DNA of 64,000 nt from DATKPC01 sp035524275 (GTDB lineage: Bacteria > Pseudomonadota > Gammaproteobacteria > Burkholderiales > Burkholderiaceae_F). Position 1 is the first letter of the stretch; each line of letters opens with the position of its first letter. Below the pieces are notes generated by a model. It had not been told where the DNA came from. It worked only from the letters and a program-made list of their open reading frames with translations, and searched no databases. Location: positions 1-64,000 of the forward strand of contig DATKPC010000078.1 in NCBI GenBank assembly GCA_035524275.1, written 5' to 3'. This document shows, piece after piece, positions 44,614 to 53,129 of this stretch. Both the position numbers and the translations under genes were made by a program.

Positions 44614-46071
44614 ATGCGAATCCGCCACCTCATCGATGGCAAGCCGACCGATAGCCGCGAGCATTTCGAGACGGTCAACCCGGCGACGCAGGAGGTGCTG
44701 GCCGAGGTGGCGTCCGGCGGCGCCGAGGAGATCCGCGCGGCGGTCGCTGCCGCGAAGTCTGCCTTTCCGAAGTGGGCCGCGATGCCGGCGACCGATCGCG
44801 CGAAGATGATGGTCCGACTCGGCGACCTCGTCGCGAAGCATGTCGACGACCTCTCGGCGATCGAGACGCGCGACACCGGCCAGGTGATCGCGCAGACCCG
44901 AAAACAGTTGGTTCCGCGCGCGGCCGACAACTTCTACTATTTCGCGGAGATGTGCACGCGCGTGGACGGCCACACCTACCCCACGCCGACGCACCTCAAC
45001 TACACGCTGTTCCACCCGGTCGGCGTCTGCGCGCTGATCAGTCCATGGAACGTCCCGTTCATGACCGGGACCTGGAAGATCGCGCCGTGCCTCGCTTTCG
45101 GCAATACGGCCGTGCTGAAGATGAGCGAGCTCTCGCCGATGAGCATCGCGCGCTTCGGCGAGTTGGCGACCGAAGCCGGCCTGCCGCCGGGCGTCCTCAA
45201 TATCGTGCACGGCTACGGCCCGGCCGCGGGCGAACCGCTGTGCCAGCATCCCGATGTCCGCGCGATCTCCTTTACCGGCAGCACGGCAACCGGCGACCGG
45301 ATCGTCCGCCAGGCCGGCCTCAAGAAATTCAGCATGGAGCTCGGCGGCAAGAGCCCGTTCGTGATCTTCGAGGACGCGGACCCGGATCGCGCGCTCGACG
45401 CGGCCGTGTTCATGATCTTCAGCAACAACGGCGAACGTTGCACCGCAGGAAGCCGGATCCTTGTCCAGCGCGGCATCTATGCGGACTTCGCGCGGCGCTT
45501 CGCCGAGCGAGCCGCGCGCCTCCGCGTCGGCGACCCGATGGACGAGCGCACGACGATCGGCCCGATGATCAGCCAGGGGCACCTCGCCAAGGTCCGCCGC
45601 TATATCGAACTCGGGCCGCAGGAGGGGGCCGAGCTGCTCGTGGGCGGCGTCGAAGCCCCGGATCTGCCCGATGCGCTGCGCGGGGGGAATTTCGTGCGAC
45701 CGACCGTGTTCGCCGGCGTCAGGAACTCGATGCGCATCGCGCAGGACGAAATCTTCGGTCCCGTCGCCTGCCTCATCCCGTTTGACGACGAGGCCGACGC
45801 CATCGCGCAGGCAAACGCCACGCCCTACGGCCTTTCGAGCTACGTGTTCACCGAAAACCTCGGGCGTGCCATGCGGGTGGCCGCGGCGATCGAAGCCGGC
45901 ATGTGCTTCGTCAACAGCCAGAACGTCCGCGACCTGCGCCAGCCCTTCGGCGGCACGAAGGCCAGCGGAACCGGGCGCGAGGGCGGCACCTGGAGCTACG
46001 AGGTCTTCCTCGAACCGAAGAACGTCTGCGCAAGCCTCGGCTCGCACCCCATTCCGCGCTGGGGCGCCTGA
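44614..46071 (+). CDS. hpaE: 5-carboxymethyl-2-hydroxymuconate semialdehyde dehydrogenase
   Basis: The product has 485 residues, a standard aldehyde dehydrogenase. NAD-binding ISPWNVPFM and FTGSTATGD, the active-site Glu in MELGGKSPF, and the nucleophile Cys in NNGERCTAGSR are present. The gene order with hpaG1, G2, H and I gives the specific role: oxidation of the ring-cleavage semialdehyde in homoprotocatechuate breakdown. The second of two close ATGs (44614) is better spaced from GAGAGG than 44608. Confidence 0.92.
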   Translation: MRIRHLIDGKPTDSREHFETVNPATQEVLAEVASGGAEEIRAAVAAAKSAFPKWAAMPATDRAKMMVRLGDLVAKHVDDLSAIETRDTGQVIAQTRKQLVPRAADNFYYFAEMCTRVDGHTYPTPTHLNYTLFHPVGVCALISPWNVPFMTGTWKIAPCLAFGNTAVLKMSELSPMSIARFGELATEAGLPPGVLNIVHGYGPAAGEPLCQHPDVRAISFTGSTATGDRIVRQAGLKKFSMELGGKSPFVIFEDADPDRALDAAVFMIFSNNGERCTAGSRILVQRGIYADFARRFAERAARLRVGDPMDERTTIGPMISQGHLAKVRRYIELGPQEGAELLVGGVEAPDLPDALRGGNFVRPTVFAGVRNSMRIAQDEIFGPVACLIPFDDEADAIAQANATPYGLSSYVFTENLGRAMRVAAAIEAGMCFVNSQNVRDLRQPFGGTKASGTGREGGTWSYEVFLEPKNVCASLGSHPIPRWGA

Positions 46072-46074
46072 AGC

Positions 46075-46758
46075 ATGGACTTCGCGCTACCGGTGCCGCC
46101 CTATCGCCTGTCGGGCGTCGTCTATGCCACGCTCCTGAATGACCCGGCACAAGTCCGCGACCTGGGAGACCGCGCGTACGAGGCGCCCTACAAGGAGCCT
46201 CCCGTCGCGCCGGTGCTGGGGCTGAAGCCGAGGAATACGATCGTCAGCAACGACGCGGCAATCGTCGTTCCGCCGGGCGTCGAGCATCTCGCGATGGGCC
46301 CGAGCCTCGGGATCGTGATCGGGAGGCCCGCCTGCCGCGTCGCGGCTGCGGAGGCCCGCGACGTCATCGCCGGCTTCGTCGTCGTGAACGACATCAGCAT
46401 TCCGGTGCCATCGCACTACCGCCCCGCGGTACGCTTTCGGGCGCGCGACGGGTTCTGCCCGATCAGCAGCGACTTCGCCACCTGGGACGCGCTCCCGGGT
46501 CCGCCGGACTCGCTTCGCGTCGCCGTGCAGATCGACGGTCACCTCGTGCATGCGGGGTCGACGTCCGGTCGCACCCGGGGCGTCTGCAAACTGCTTGCCG
46601 ACGTGACCGAGTTCATGACGCTGCAGCCGGGCGACGTGCTCCTGCTCGGCGGCCCTGCAGCGGCGCCAGTGGCCGGTCCGGGGTCCCACGTCCGCATCGA
46701 GATCGAGGGCGTGGGGGCGCTGCAGAATCGGTACGTCGCCGCGGAGGCGACGGCATGA
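46075..46758 (+). CDS. hpaG1: HpaG1, FAH-family subunit of the isomerase/decarboxylase
   Basis: The product has 227 residues. The fumarylacetoacetate hydrolase fold is clear (VLGLKPRNT, GFVVVNDISIP, GDVLLLGGPA). In Escherichia coli this would be the first half of the fused HpaG. The acidic E-x-E metal ligands seen in HpaG2 (YECELAVVIGR) are replaced here by PSLGIVIGR, so this subunit may not bind metal by itself. It begins three bases after hpaE and overlaps hpaG2 by four. Confidence 0.85.
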   Translation: MDFALPVPPYRLSGVVYATLLNDPAQVRDLGDRAYEAPYKEPPVAPVLGLKPRNTIVSNDAAIVVPPGVEHLAMGPSLGIVIGRPACRVAAAEARDVIAGFVVVNDISIPVPSHYRPAVRFRARDGFCPISSDFATWDALPGPPDSLRVAVQIDGHLVHAGSTSGRTRGVCKLLADVTEFMTLQPGDVLLLGGPAAAPVAGPGSHVRIEIEGVGALQNRYVAAEATA

Positions 46759-47543
46759 AGACCGCTCGCGTGGCCTACAGCGGCGCGATCCACGCGGCAC
46801 AACCGACCGACGACGGTCGGCTGCGACTGCCGGACGGTCGCGTCGTCGAGGAACATGCGGTGGTCTGGCTGCCGCCCGTGGACGCCGGCACGATCGTGGC
46901 TTTGGGCTTGAACTACGCCGACCACGTCAAGGAGCTTTCCAGGGAACTCGTCGTCGCCCCCAATGACGAGCCGCTGGTGTTCCTCAAGGGTCCCGGTACG
47001 CTGCTGGGCCATCGTGGCGCCACGCGTCGTCCGGCCGGGCTGGCGTTCATGCATTACGAATGCGAGCTCGCCGTCGTCATCGGCCGCACGGCGCGACACG
47101 TGAAACGGTCGAACGCCATGGAGCACGTCGCCGGCTACGCGGTGTGCAACGACTATGCGTTTCGGGACTACCTGGAAAACTGGTACCGGCCGAACCTTCG
47201 CGTCAAGAACCGCGACGGCGCGACGGTGCTGGGTCCATGGCTCGTCGATGCTGCCGACGTGCCGCGCCCGCACGCCCTCGGGCTGCGGACCTACGTCAAT
47301 GGCCAGCTGACGCAGCAGGGCAACACCGCGGACATGATCCACGACATCCCGGCATTGATCGCATACCTCAGCGCATTCATGACGCTGTCGGCGGGCGACG
47401 TGATCCTGACCGGGACGCCGGAGGGCGTCGTCAACGTCAACGTCGGCGACGAGGTCGCGACCGAGATCGACGGCATCGGCCGCCTGGTCAATACGATCGT
47501 CGGCGACGAGGCGTTCGGAAGGGCCCGCCAACCCGATGCCTGA
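46755..47543 (+). CDS. hpaG2: HpaG2, FAH-family isomerase/decarboxylase
   Basis: The product has 262 residues. It keeps the full fumarylacetoacetate hydrolase metal site: HYECELAVVIGR, VCNDYAFRDY, then GDVILTGTPEGV. It carries out decarboxylation of 5-carboxy-2-oxohept-3-enedioate and/or the following isomerisation, possibly with HpaG1. The ATG overlaps the hpaG1 stop by four bases. Confidence 0.9.
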   Translation: MKTARVAYSGAIHAAQPTDDGRLRLPDGRVVEEHAVVWLPPVDAGTIVALGLNYADHVKELSRELVVAPNDEPLVFLKGPGTLLGHRGATRRPAGLAFMHYECELAVVIGRTARHVKRSNAMEHVAGYAVCNDYAFRDYLENWYRPNLRVKNRDGATVLGPWLVDAADVPRPHALGLRTYVNGQLTQQGNTADMIHDIPALIAYLSAFMTLSAGDVILTGTPEGVVNVNVGDEVATEIDGIGRLVNTIVGDEAFGRARQPDA

Positions 47544-47561
47544 CCGTCAAGGACGAACCGG

Positions 47562-48365
47562 ATGCTGACGACCGATGTCATCGAGGGCCTCGCACGCGAG
47601 CTCTACGAGGCCCGCAAGACGCGGACGCCGCTGCGGCACTTTTCCCGCCGGCATCCGCAGATGACGATCGCCGACGGCTACGCGATCCAGCGCGAATGGG
47701 TGCGCCGCGAGCTGGCCGACGGTCGCCGCATCCTCGGGCGAAAGATCGGCCTGACCTCGCGCGCGATGCAGCAGGCGAGCCAGATCGACGAGCCGGACTA
47801 CGCCCCGTTGATGGACGACATGTTCTTCGAAAGCGGCGGCGATGTGCCCTACGAGCGCTTCATCGCGCCCCGCGTCGAGGTCGAGCTGGCCTTCATCCTG
47901 AACACGCCGCTGCGCGGGCCCGGCGTCACGCTTTTCGACGTGCTCGCGGCAACCGAGTTCGTGACGCCGGCGGTCGAGATCATCGACGCGAGAATCGAGC
48001 AGTTCGATCGCGAGACGCGGGCGATGCGGAAAGTCGTCGACACGATCAGCGACTTCGCGGCCAACGCCGGCATCGTGCCGGGCGGCAGCCCCGCCCGGCC
48101 CGACCGGGTCGACCTCCGCTGGGTCGGCGCGATGCTCCACCGCAACGGCGTCATCGAGGAGACCGGGCTGGCCGCCGGCGTGTTGAATCATCCCGCGAAG
48201 GGCGTCGCCTGGCTGGCGAACCGGATCGCACCCTACGACGAACAGCTCAACGCAGGCGACATCGTTCTTGCCGGCTCGTTCACGCGTCCGGTCGGCGCCG
48301 AAAAGGGCGACACGTTCCATGTCGATTACGGGCCGCTGGGCAGCATCTCGTTTCGTTTCACATAG
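47562..48365 (+). CDS. hpaH: 2-oxo-hept-4-ene-1,7-dioate hydratase
   Basis: The product has 267 residues. It matches the MhpD/HpaH hydratase family: RHFSRRHPQMTIADGYAIQ, RKIGLTSRAMQ, VEVELAFILNTPL with the metal glutamates, and a final KGDTFHVDYGPLGSISFRF. It adds water to the oxo-heptenedioate formed by HpaG. It lies 18 bases after hpaG2. Confidence 0.93.
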   Translation: MLTTDVIEGLARELYEARKTRTPLRHFSRRHPQMTIADGYAIQREWVRRELADGRRILGRKIGLTSRAMQQASQIDEPDYAPLMDDMFFESGGDVPYERFIAPRVEVELAFILNTPLRGPGVTLFDVLAATEFVTPAVEIIDARIEQFDRETRAMRKVVDTISDFAANAGIVPGGSPARPDRVDLRWVGAMLHRNGVIEETGLAAGVLNHPAKGVAWLANRIAPYDEQLNAGDIVLAGSFTRPVGAEKGDTFHVDYGPLGSISFRFT

Positions 48366-48374
48366 AATCTCCAC

Positions 48375-49145
48375 ATGGACCTGCCGATCAACCGGTTCCG
48401 CCGGGAACTGCGCTCGGGACGCTGCCTGTACGGCATCTGGGCCGGCCTCGCCGATGCCTACGCCGCGGAACTGCTCGCCAGCATCGGCTATGACTGGCTC
48501 GTGATCGACGCCGAGCACGCCCCGAACGACCTGCGGAGCGTTCTCGCGCAATTGCAGTCGGTCGCCGCCTATTCGACCGAAGCCGTCGTTCGGCTGCCGG
48601 TTGGCGACCCGGTCCTGATCAAGCAACTCCTCGACGCCGGGGCGCTTACGCTGCTGGTCCCGATGATCGAGAGCGCCGCGCAGGCCAAACAGGTCGTCGC
48701 CGCGACCCGCTATCCCCCGGCAGGTTTTCGCGGCGTCGGCAGCGCATTGGCGCGCTCGTCGCGCTGGAACCAGGTCGGCGCGTACCTGCAACGTGCGTCC
48801 GAGGAGATCTGCGTCCTTGTCCAGGTCGAGTCGGCCCCCGGGCTCGGCGAGGTCGCATCGATTGCCGCTGTCGACGGGGTCGACGGCGTGTTCTTCGGCC
48901 CGGCAGACCTCTCCGCGTCGATGGGCCTCCTGGGGCATCCCGGACACGAAGCGGTCCAGGCCGCGATCCGGTCCGGTATCGCGATCACTCGCGCTGCCGG
49001 AAAAGCGGCCGGCGTGCTCGCCACCGACCTGCAACTCGCGAAGACCTATCGCGACGCCGGCGCCAATTTCGTGGCGATCGCTGTCGACGCGACGCTCCTG
49101 GTGAGCGCGGCGAAGGTACAGCTCCTCGCCGCAAGGCAAAGCTAG
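48375..49145 (+). CDS. hpaI: 4-hydroxy-2-oxoheptanedioate aldolase
   Basis: The product has 256 residues, class II pyruvate aldolase. Motifs are LVIDAEHAPNDLRS, the metal Glu in LVQVESAPGL, and FFGPADLSASMG. It splits the last intermediate to pyruvate and succinate semialdehyde. It is the last gene of hpaE-G1-G2-H-I, nine bases after hpaH. It is a paralogue of the aldolase at 42314. Confidence 0.92.
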   Translation: MDLPINRFRRELRSGRCLYGIWAGLADAYAAELLASIGYDWLVIDAEHAPNDLRSVLAQLQSVAAYSTEAVVRLPVGDPVLIKQLLDAGALTLLVPMIESAAQAKQVVAATRYPPAGFRGVGSALARSSRWNQVGAYLQRASEEICVLVQVESAPGLGEVASIAAVDGVDGVFFGPADLSASMGLLGHPGHEAVQAAIRSGIAITRAAGKAAGVLATDLQLAKTYRDAGANFVAIAVDATLLVSAAKVQLLAARQS

Positions 49146-49268
49146 ACATCACGGTCGCCCGCGAAGGCGGGGATGGCCGCACTCCAGCATCGTAGGTTGC
49201 ACCCGAGCGAAAACCCAACCGCGGGGTAAGACAACATGGCCCCGGCCGGAGGTGACAGCGATCATCCG

Positions 49269-49299
49269 CCCCTCACCCCGCTCCCGCGGGCGAGGGGAG
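49269..49299 (-). repeat. GC-rich intergenic hairpin repeat, partial copy 4
   Basis: On the minus strand it begins CTCCCCTCGCCCGCGGGAGC, a shortened form of the 53-bp element at 23-75. It lies in the 197-base spacer between the converging hpaI and hpaF genes, where it could mark a transcript end. Confidence 0.65.
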
Positions 49300-49342
49300 T
49301 CAGATGCCGCGCAGGCTCCCAGTCGCGCCGGCCGCGATCCGT

Positions 49343-49780
49343 TCAGCCGCGGGCCTTGGAGAAGAGGGGGTGGAGCGTGCTGGTCTTCGAATCGAAGACT
49401 TCCTGGCCTTCGTCGACCTGCACCGTAAGACCCATGAGCATGCGCTCCATGGCGGGCGACATGCAGGCCTTGGCCGCCGACGTGATCGCTTCGCCGGCCC
49501 GGCGCTTCACCTCGTCCGAACGACCGCGCCCCATCCGCAGGTTCACGTACATGAAGCCGTAGTCGCCATTTCCGCCGGCCGCGCGACCCGCCTCGCCGCC
49601 ATCGGCGATCGCAGCGTGCGCGGCAGGATAGGCAAGAACGCGAATTCCGCCCGGCGGGAATACGGCTGCCCCCTGCTCGTCCGTCACCGTCAACATCGCA
49701 TCGGCAATCCGGCGGCACAGCAGCGCGACGTCGGCTTCCTGCTCGAGGTTGCCGGAATAGAGGATGACCACGTGCGGCAT
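49343..49780 (-). CDS. hpaF: 5-carboxymethyl-2-hydroxymuconate delta-isomerase
   Basis: The product has 145 residues. It begins with MPHVVILYSGN, placing the N-terminal catalytic proline of the tautomerase fold right after the start methionine. The later motifs GFMYVNLRMGRGRSDEVK and QVDEGQEVFDSKTSTLH fit the CHMI family. It isomerises 5-carboxymethyl-2-hydroxymuconate. It follows hpaD on the minus strand after 23 bases. Confidence 0.88.
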   Translation of the reverse strand: MPHVVILYSGNLEQEADVALLCRRIADAMLTVTDEQGAAVFPPGGIRVLAYPAAHAAIADGGEAGRAAGGNGDYGFMYVNLRMGRGRSDEVKRRAGEAITSAAKACMSPAMERMLMGLTVQVDEGQEVFDSKTSTLHPLFSKARG

Positions 49781-49803
49781 CGGCGTGCGTACGTCGCAGG
49801 GCT

Positions 49804-50727
49804 TCAGAGGCGCCCGGTCGCGCCCGCTGCACGGCCGCCCGATGCGACCGGCCTCGGAACCGCCGCGCCGCTCTGCGGGGTGACGGGAAAAATTGCATTG
49901 ACCTGGCCGGTGCCGGACGCGCCGAAATACGGCGTGATGATTTCCGCACATCCGTCGTAGTCGGACCAACCCAGGGCGCCGAGCAGCATCGCCGTATCGT
50001 GCATGAATCCCTCGCCGTGGCCCTTCGCGGCGTATTCCGGCAACATGCCGCAGAACGTCTTCCAGTCGCCGCGCTTCCAGATCTCGATGACGTCGCGGTC
50101 CAGCGTTTCCAGGAACGGGCTCCAGATCTTGAACGCATACTCCGGCGCCAGCCCGTTCTGCGCAAAGCGATGGCTGAGCGACCCGCTCGCGAAGAACGCG
50201 ACGGTACCCTCGTAGTGTTGTTCAACCGCCCGCCGCATCGCCCATCCGAGGCGCGCGCTGTCGTCCAGGTAGTGAACCGTACACAGCGCGGAGACGGAAA
50301 TCACCTTGAAATGCCGATCCGCGTTCATGTAGCGCATCGGAACGAGCGTCCCGTACTCCGGATCGAGCGTCGTGGCGTCGTGGGCCATCACGTCGACGCC
50401 CTCGCTACGGCACTCGGCGGCAAGCATGCGCCCGAGGTCCGGGTTTCCGTCGAACTCGAACGCCATGTTCGAAATGAAGTGCGGAAGCTCGTTGCTGGTG
50501 TACAGCCCCTTGAAGCGCGGCGCGCAGTTGACGTGGTAGGCGGCGTTCACGAGCCAGTGCGTGTCGAAGACGATGATCGTATCAACGCCGAGCGACCGAC
50601 AGCGGCGCCCGATTTCGACGTGACCATCGATCGCGTCCTGCCGCGTTCCTTTGCGCGCCCCCTCGAGTTCGCTCAGGTACATCGAAGGCACATGCGTGAT
50701 CTTTGCCGCGAGAGCCAGCCTGCCCAT
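49804..50727 (-). CDS. hpaD: 3,4-dihydroxyphenylacetate 2,3-dioxygenase (class III)
   Basis: The product has 307 residues from 50727, preceded by GGGAGAAC. It belongs to the LigB-type extradiol dioxygenases: KITHVPSMYLSE with His12, IIVFDTHW with His57, and a C-terminal GWSDYDGCAEIITPYFGASGTGQ. His12 and His57 are likely iron ligands. It opens the ring of homoprotocatechuate. The last 25 residues are a Gly/Ala/Arg tail of no known role. It is divergent from hpaR across a perfect palindrome. Confidence 0.92.
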   Translation of the reverse strand: MGRLALAAKITHVPSMYLSELEGARKGTRQDAIDGHVEIGRRCRSLGVDTIIVFDTHWLVNAAYHVNCAPRFKGLYTSNELPHFISNMAFEFDGNPDLGRMLAAECRSEGVDVMAHDATTLDPEYGTLVPMRYMNADRHFKVISVSALCTVHYLDDSARLGWAMRRAVEQHYEGTVAFFASGSLSHRFAQNGLAPEYAFKIWSPFLETLDRDVIEIWKRGDWKTFCGMLPEYAAKGHGEGFMHDTAMLLGALGWSDYDGCAEIITPYFGASGTGQVNAIFPVTPQSGAAVPRPVASGGRAAGATGRL

Positions 50728-50837
50728 CCGATGTTCTCCCGGCCGAATGCCGCGGCACGATCGCCACGCGCCCACCCGCCGTACGTCACGCCCCGACCTC
50801 CGCCGCGCAGGCCGCGCGTGGATCCGGCGCACGGATA

Positions 50838-50855
50838 TTGTTAATATATTAACAA
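50838..50855. promoter_or_regulatory. Putative HpaR operator between hpaD and hpaR
   Basis: TTGTTAATATATTAACAA is a perfect 18-base palindrome, 21 bases before the hpaR ATG and 110 bases before the hpaD ATG. Its 14-base core is identical to the site before hpaE. Binding here would control hpaDF and hpaR itself. Confidence 0.8.
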
Positions 50856-50876
50856 ACTAAGCGACGACTCCCGTCC

Positions 50877-51398
50877 ATGTCAAGTCATTCCGCCCACCGC
50901 GGCACCGAGCGAGGCCCCTTATCGACGAAGCCCTCGCGTGGGGTCGCGTTGCCCGACAACCTCCCGCTGCTTCTGCTGCAGGTTCGCGACCGCGTGCTGG
51001 CGCGTTTCCGACCCGTCCTGAATGCCCACGAGGTGACCGAGCAGCAATGGCGCATCATCCGCGCGCTGGCGGAGCGCGGACCGATGGAACCGCGCGAAAT
51101 CGTCGCCGCCTGCTGCATCTCCGGTCCCAGCCTGGCTGGTGTCCTCGTCCGGATGCAGGAACTCGGCCTGGTGACGCGGGAACGCCTCGAGAACGACCAG
51201 AGGAGGCTGCGGATATCGCCCAGCGCGAAGGGGCGCGCGCTCGTGAACCGGATGATTCCGCACATCGCCGCCATCTACATGGCGCTCGAAGGCGAGTTGG
51301 GGGAGGACATCCTGCTGCGCCTGCGCGAGGCGCTGCGCGACACCTTGACCGGGATGGACGCCGACACTCTTGCGGCTCGCGCGGCAGCGGACGACTAG
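50877..51398 (+). CDS. hpaR: MarR family regulator HpaR
   Basis: The product has 173 residues. The winged helix has VTEQQWRIIRALAERGPMEP, the recognition helix in ISGPSLAGVLVRMQELGLV, and the wing RLENDQRRLRISPSAKG. This matches HpaR, the repressor of homoprotocatechuate genes, which is released by pathway aromatics. Position next to hpaD and the adjacent palindrome support the name. Confidence 0.93.
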   Translation: MSSHSAHRGTERGPLSTKPSRGVALPDNLPLLLLQVRDRVLARFRPVLNAHEVTEQQWRIIRALAERGPMEPREIVAACCISGPSLAGVLVRMQELGLVTRERLENDQRRLRISPSAKGRALVNRMIPHIAAIYMALEGELGEDILLRLREALRDTLTGMDADTLAARAAADD

Positions 51399-51438
51399 CC
51401 GGCTGCCGGGACCCGTCGCGCAGGCGACCGAAGGCCGG

Positions 51439-52398
51439 TCAGCCCAGCAGCCCGCAGAAGCGCGCCAGGTCCACGTTGCCGCCGCTCAGGAGCACGCCGA
51501 CGCGCCGGCCCGCGAGTTCCCCTTTCATCCCGCACGCCCCCGCGAAGCCGAGGCATCCGGTGGGTTCGACAACCAGCTTCATCCTCGTGGCGAGGAAGCG
51601 CATCGCCTCGACCAGTTGTGCGTCCGTCGCCGTCAGGACGTCGGTCACGTCGCGGCGGATGATCGGAAAGGTCAGGTTGCCGAGATGTTGCGTCTGCGCC
51701 CCGTCCGCGATCGTCTTCGGCGTCTCGATGTGCACGATCGATCCGCCACGAAACGAGCGCTGCCCATCGTCGCCGGCCGCGGGCTCAACGCCGTAGACCC
51801 TGCAGGCAGGCGACAAGGCGCGCGCGGCAAGCGCGCTTCCCGCCAGCAGGCCGCCGCCGCCGAGCGGCACGAACAACGCATCGAGCGGGCCGACGTCGCC
51901 GAACAACTCGCGCGCCGCCGTCCCCTGCCCGGCAATCACGTCCGGATGGTCGAACGGCGGCACCAGGGTCAAGCCGTCGCGCTCCGCCAGGTCGCGGCCG
52001 ATCTTCTCGCGGTCCTCGGCGTAGCGGTCATAGACGACGACGCGGCCCCCATAGCCCTTCGTCGCCTCGACCTTGATCGCGGGTGCATCGTGCGGCATCA
52101 CGATCGTGGCCGGGATGCCGAGGAGGCGGGCCGACAGCGCGATTGCCTGCGCGTGGTTCCCGGAGGAGAACGCGACGACCCCGGCCCGGCGCTGCTCCGG
52201 CCCGAGGCGCGCGAGCGCATTGAAGGCGCCGCGAAACTTGAAGGCGCCCATCCGCTGCAGGTTTTCGCACTTGAAGAAGACCTCGGCGCCCAGCGCGTCA
52301 TTGACGGTGCGCGACGTCATCACGGGCGTCGCGTTGGCATGGCCCTGGATCCGGGCTGCCGCCGCGACGACGTCGGCAAAGGTGGGCAAGCTATCCAT
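51439..52398 (-). CDS. PLP-dependent threonine/serine dehydratase-like enzyme
   Basis: The product has 319 residues. The cofactor lysine is in GAFKFRGAFNAL, with SSGNHAQ, the glycine loop VPLGGGGLLAG and the C-terminal LLSGGNVDL. This is the catabolic threonine dehydratase/serine racemase type. There is no C-terminal ACT domain, so it is not the feedback-regulated biosynthetic form. It converges on hpaR from the other strand. Confidence 0.88.
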   Translation of the reverse strand: MDSLPTFADVVAAAARIQGHANATPVMTSRTVNDALGAEVFFKCENLQRMGAFKFRGAFNALARLGPEQRRAGVVAFSSGNHAQAIALSARLLGIPATIVMPHDAPAIKVEATKGYGGRVVVYDRYAEDREKIGRDLAERDGLTLVPPFDHPDVIAGQGTAARELFGDVGPLDALFVPLGGGGLLAGSALAARALSPACRVYGVEPAAGDDGQRSFRGGSIVHIETPKTIADGAQTQHLGNLTFPIIRRDVTDVLTATDAQLVEAMRFLATRMKLVVEPTGCLGFAGACGMKGELAGRRVGVLLSGGNVDLARFCGLLG

Positions 52399-52581
52399 TG
52401 AATTTCCGCGGCAGGTGAATGGCGATTGACCACGCCTGGGATGGCCGGCCAACCCTGGCGTGGCCAGGCCACAGGATCATCGCATGTCGCGACCCGGATA
52501 TCTGCTCAAGTGTCGAACGACGTGTACGACACCGCCTTCGGACCCTGGTGCCGCCTGTGGACACGACGGCCATTTCATTCT

Positions 52582-52603
52582 AATATAACTAATTATTTAT
52601 ATT
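52582..52603. promoter_or_regulatory. AT-rich near-perfect dyad before the OsmC gene
   Basis: AATATAACTAA and TTATTTATATT form a 22-base inverted repeat with one mismatched pair, in a spacer that is otherwise GC-rich. It lies 69 bases before the OsmC gene and 183 before the divergent dehydratase. An operator overlapping a promoter is likely; the regulator is unknown. The spacer 52399-52672 holds no other gene. Confidence 0.55.
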
Positions 52604-52672
52604 GCTTCCGCGACGCACATCCCGGACACCGTTCGGACCAGCGAGGCGGAATCGGCCTGGGGAGAACCGAGC

Positions 52673-53110
52673 ATGCAACCCTACCCGCATCGGTATGCCG
52701 TCAACGCGACCGGAGCCGCCGCCGGCCACGTGGTCGTCGCGTGCGAAGGCGTTTGCGATATGGAAACGGCGCCGCCGGCCGAATTCGACGGCCCCGGGGA
52801 TCGATGGTCCCCGGAAACGCTGCTTTGCGCCGCGGTCGCCGACTGTACGATCCTGTCGTTCCGCGCCATCGCACGCGCCTCGCGCTTCGAATGGCTTCAG
52901 ATCCAATGCCGTACGGAAGGCACGCTTGATCGCGTCGATGGCAAGGCACGCTTCGTCGGGTTCGCGAGCCACGTCCAGTTGACGGTTCCTGCGGGCGCCG
53001 ATGCGGCACGCGCCCGCCAACTCGTCGAGAAGGCCGAGCACGGCTGCCTGATTTCGAACTCGCTGATCGCCGAACGAACCTTGTCGGTCGACGTGCAGTT
53101 TCGGTCGTGA
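52673..53110 (+). CDS. OsmC/Ohr family protein
   Basis: The product has 145 residues. The two redox cysteines of the family are present: Cys58 in VADCTILSF and Cys125 in EHGCLISNSL. OsmC/Ohr proteins reduce organic peroxides or react with sulfur species. It is followed 19 bases later by a DsrE-like gene, then by an MBL-fold gene, suggesting a small stress or sulfur-related operon. Confidence 0.9.
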   Translation: MQPYPHRYAVNATGAAAGHVVVACEGVCDMETAPPAEFDGPGDRWSPETLLCAAVADCTILSFRAIARASRFEWLQIQCRTEGTLDRVDGKARFVGFASHVQLTVPAGADAARARQLVEKAEHGCLISNSLIAERTLSVDVQFRS

Positions 53111-53129
53111 AATTCAAAAGGACCCAACC

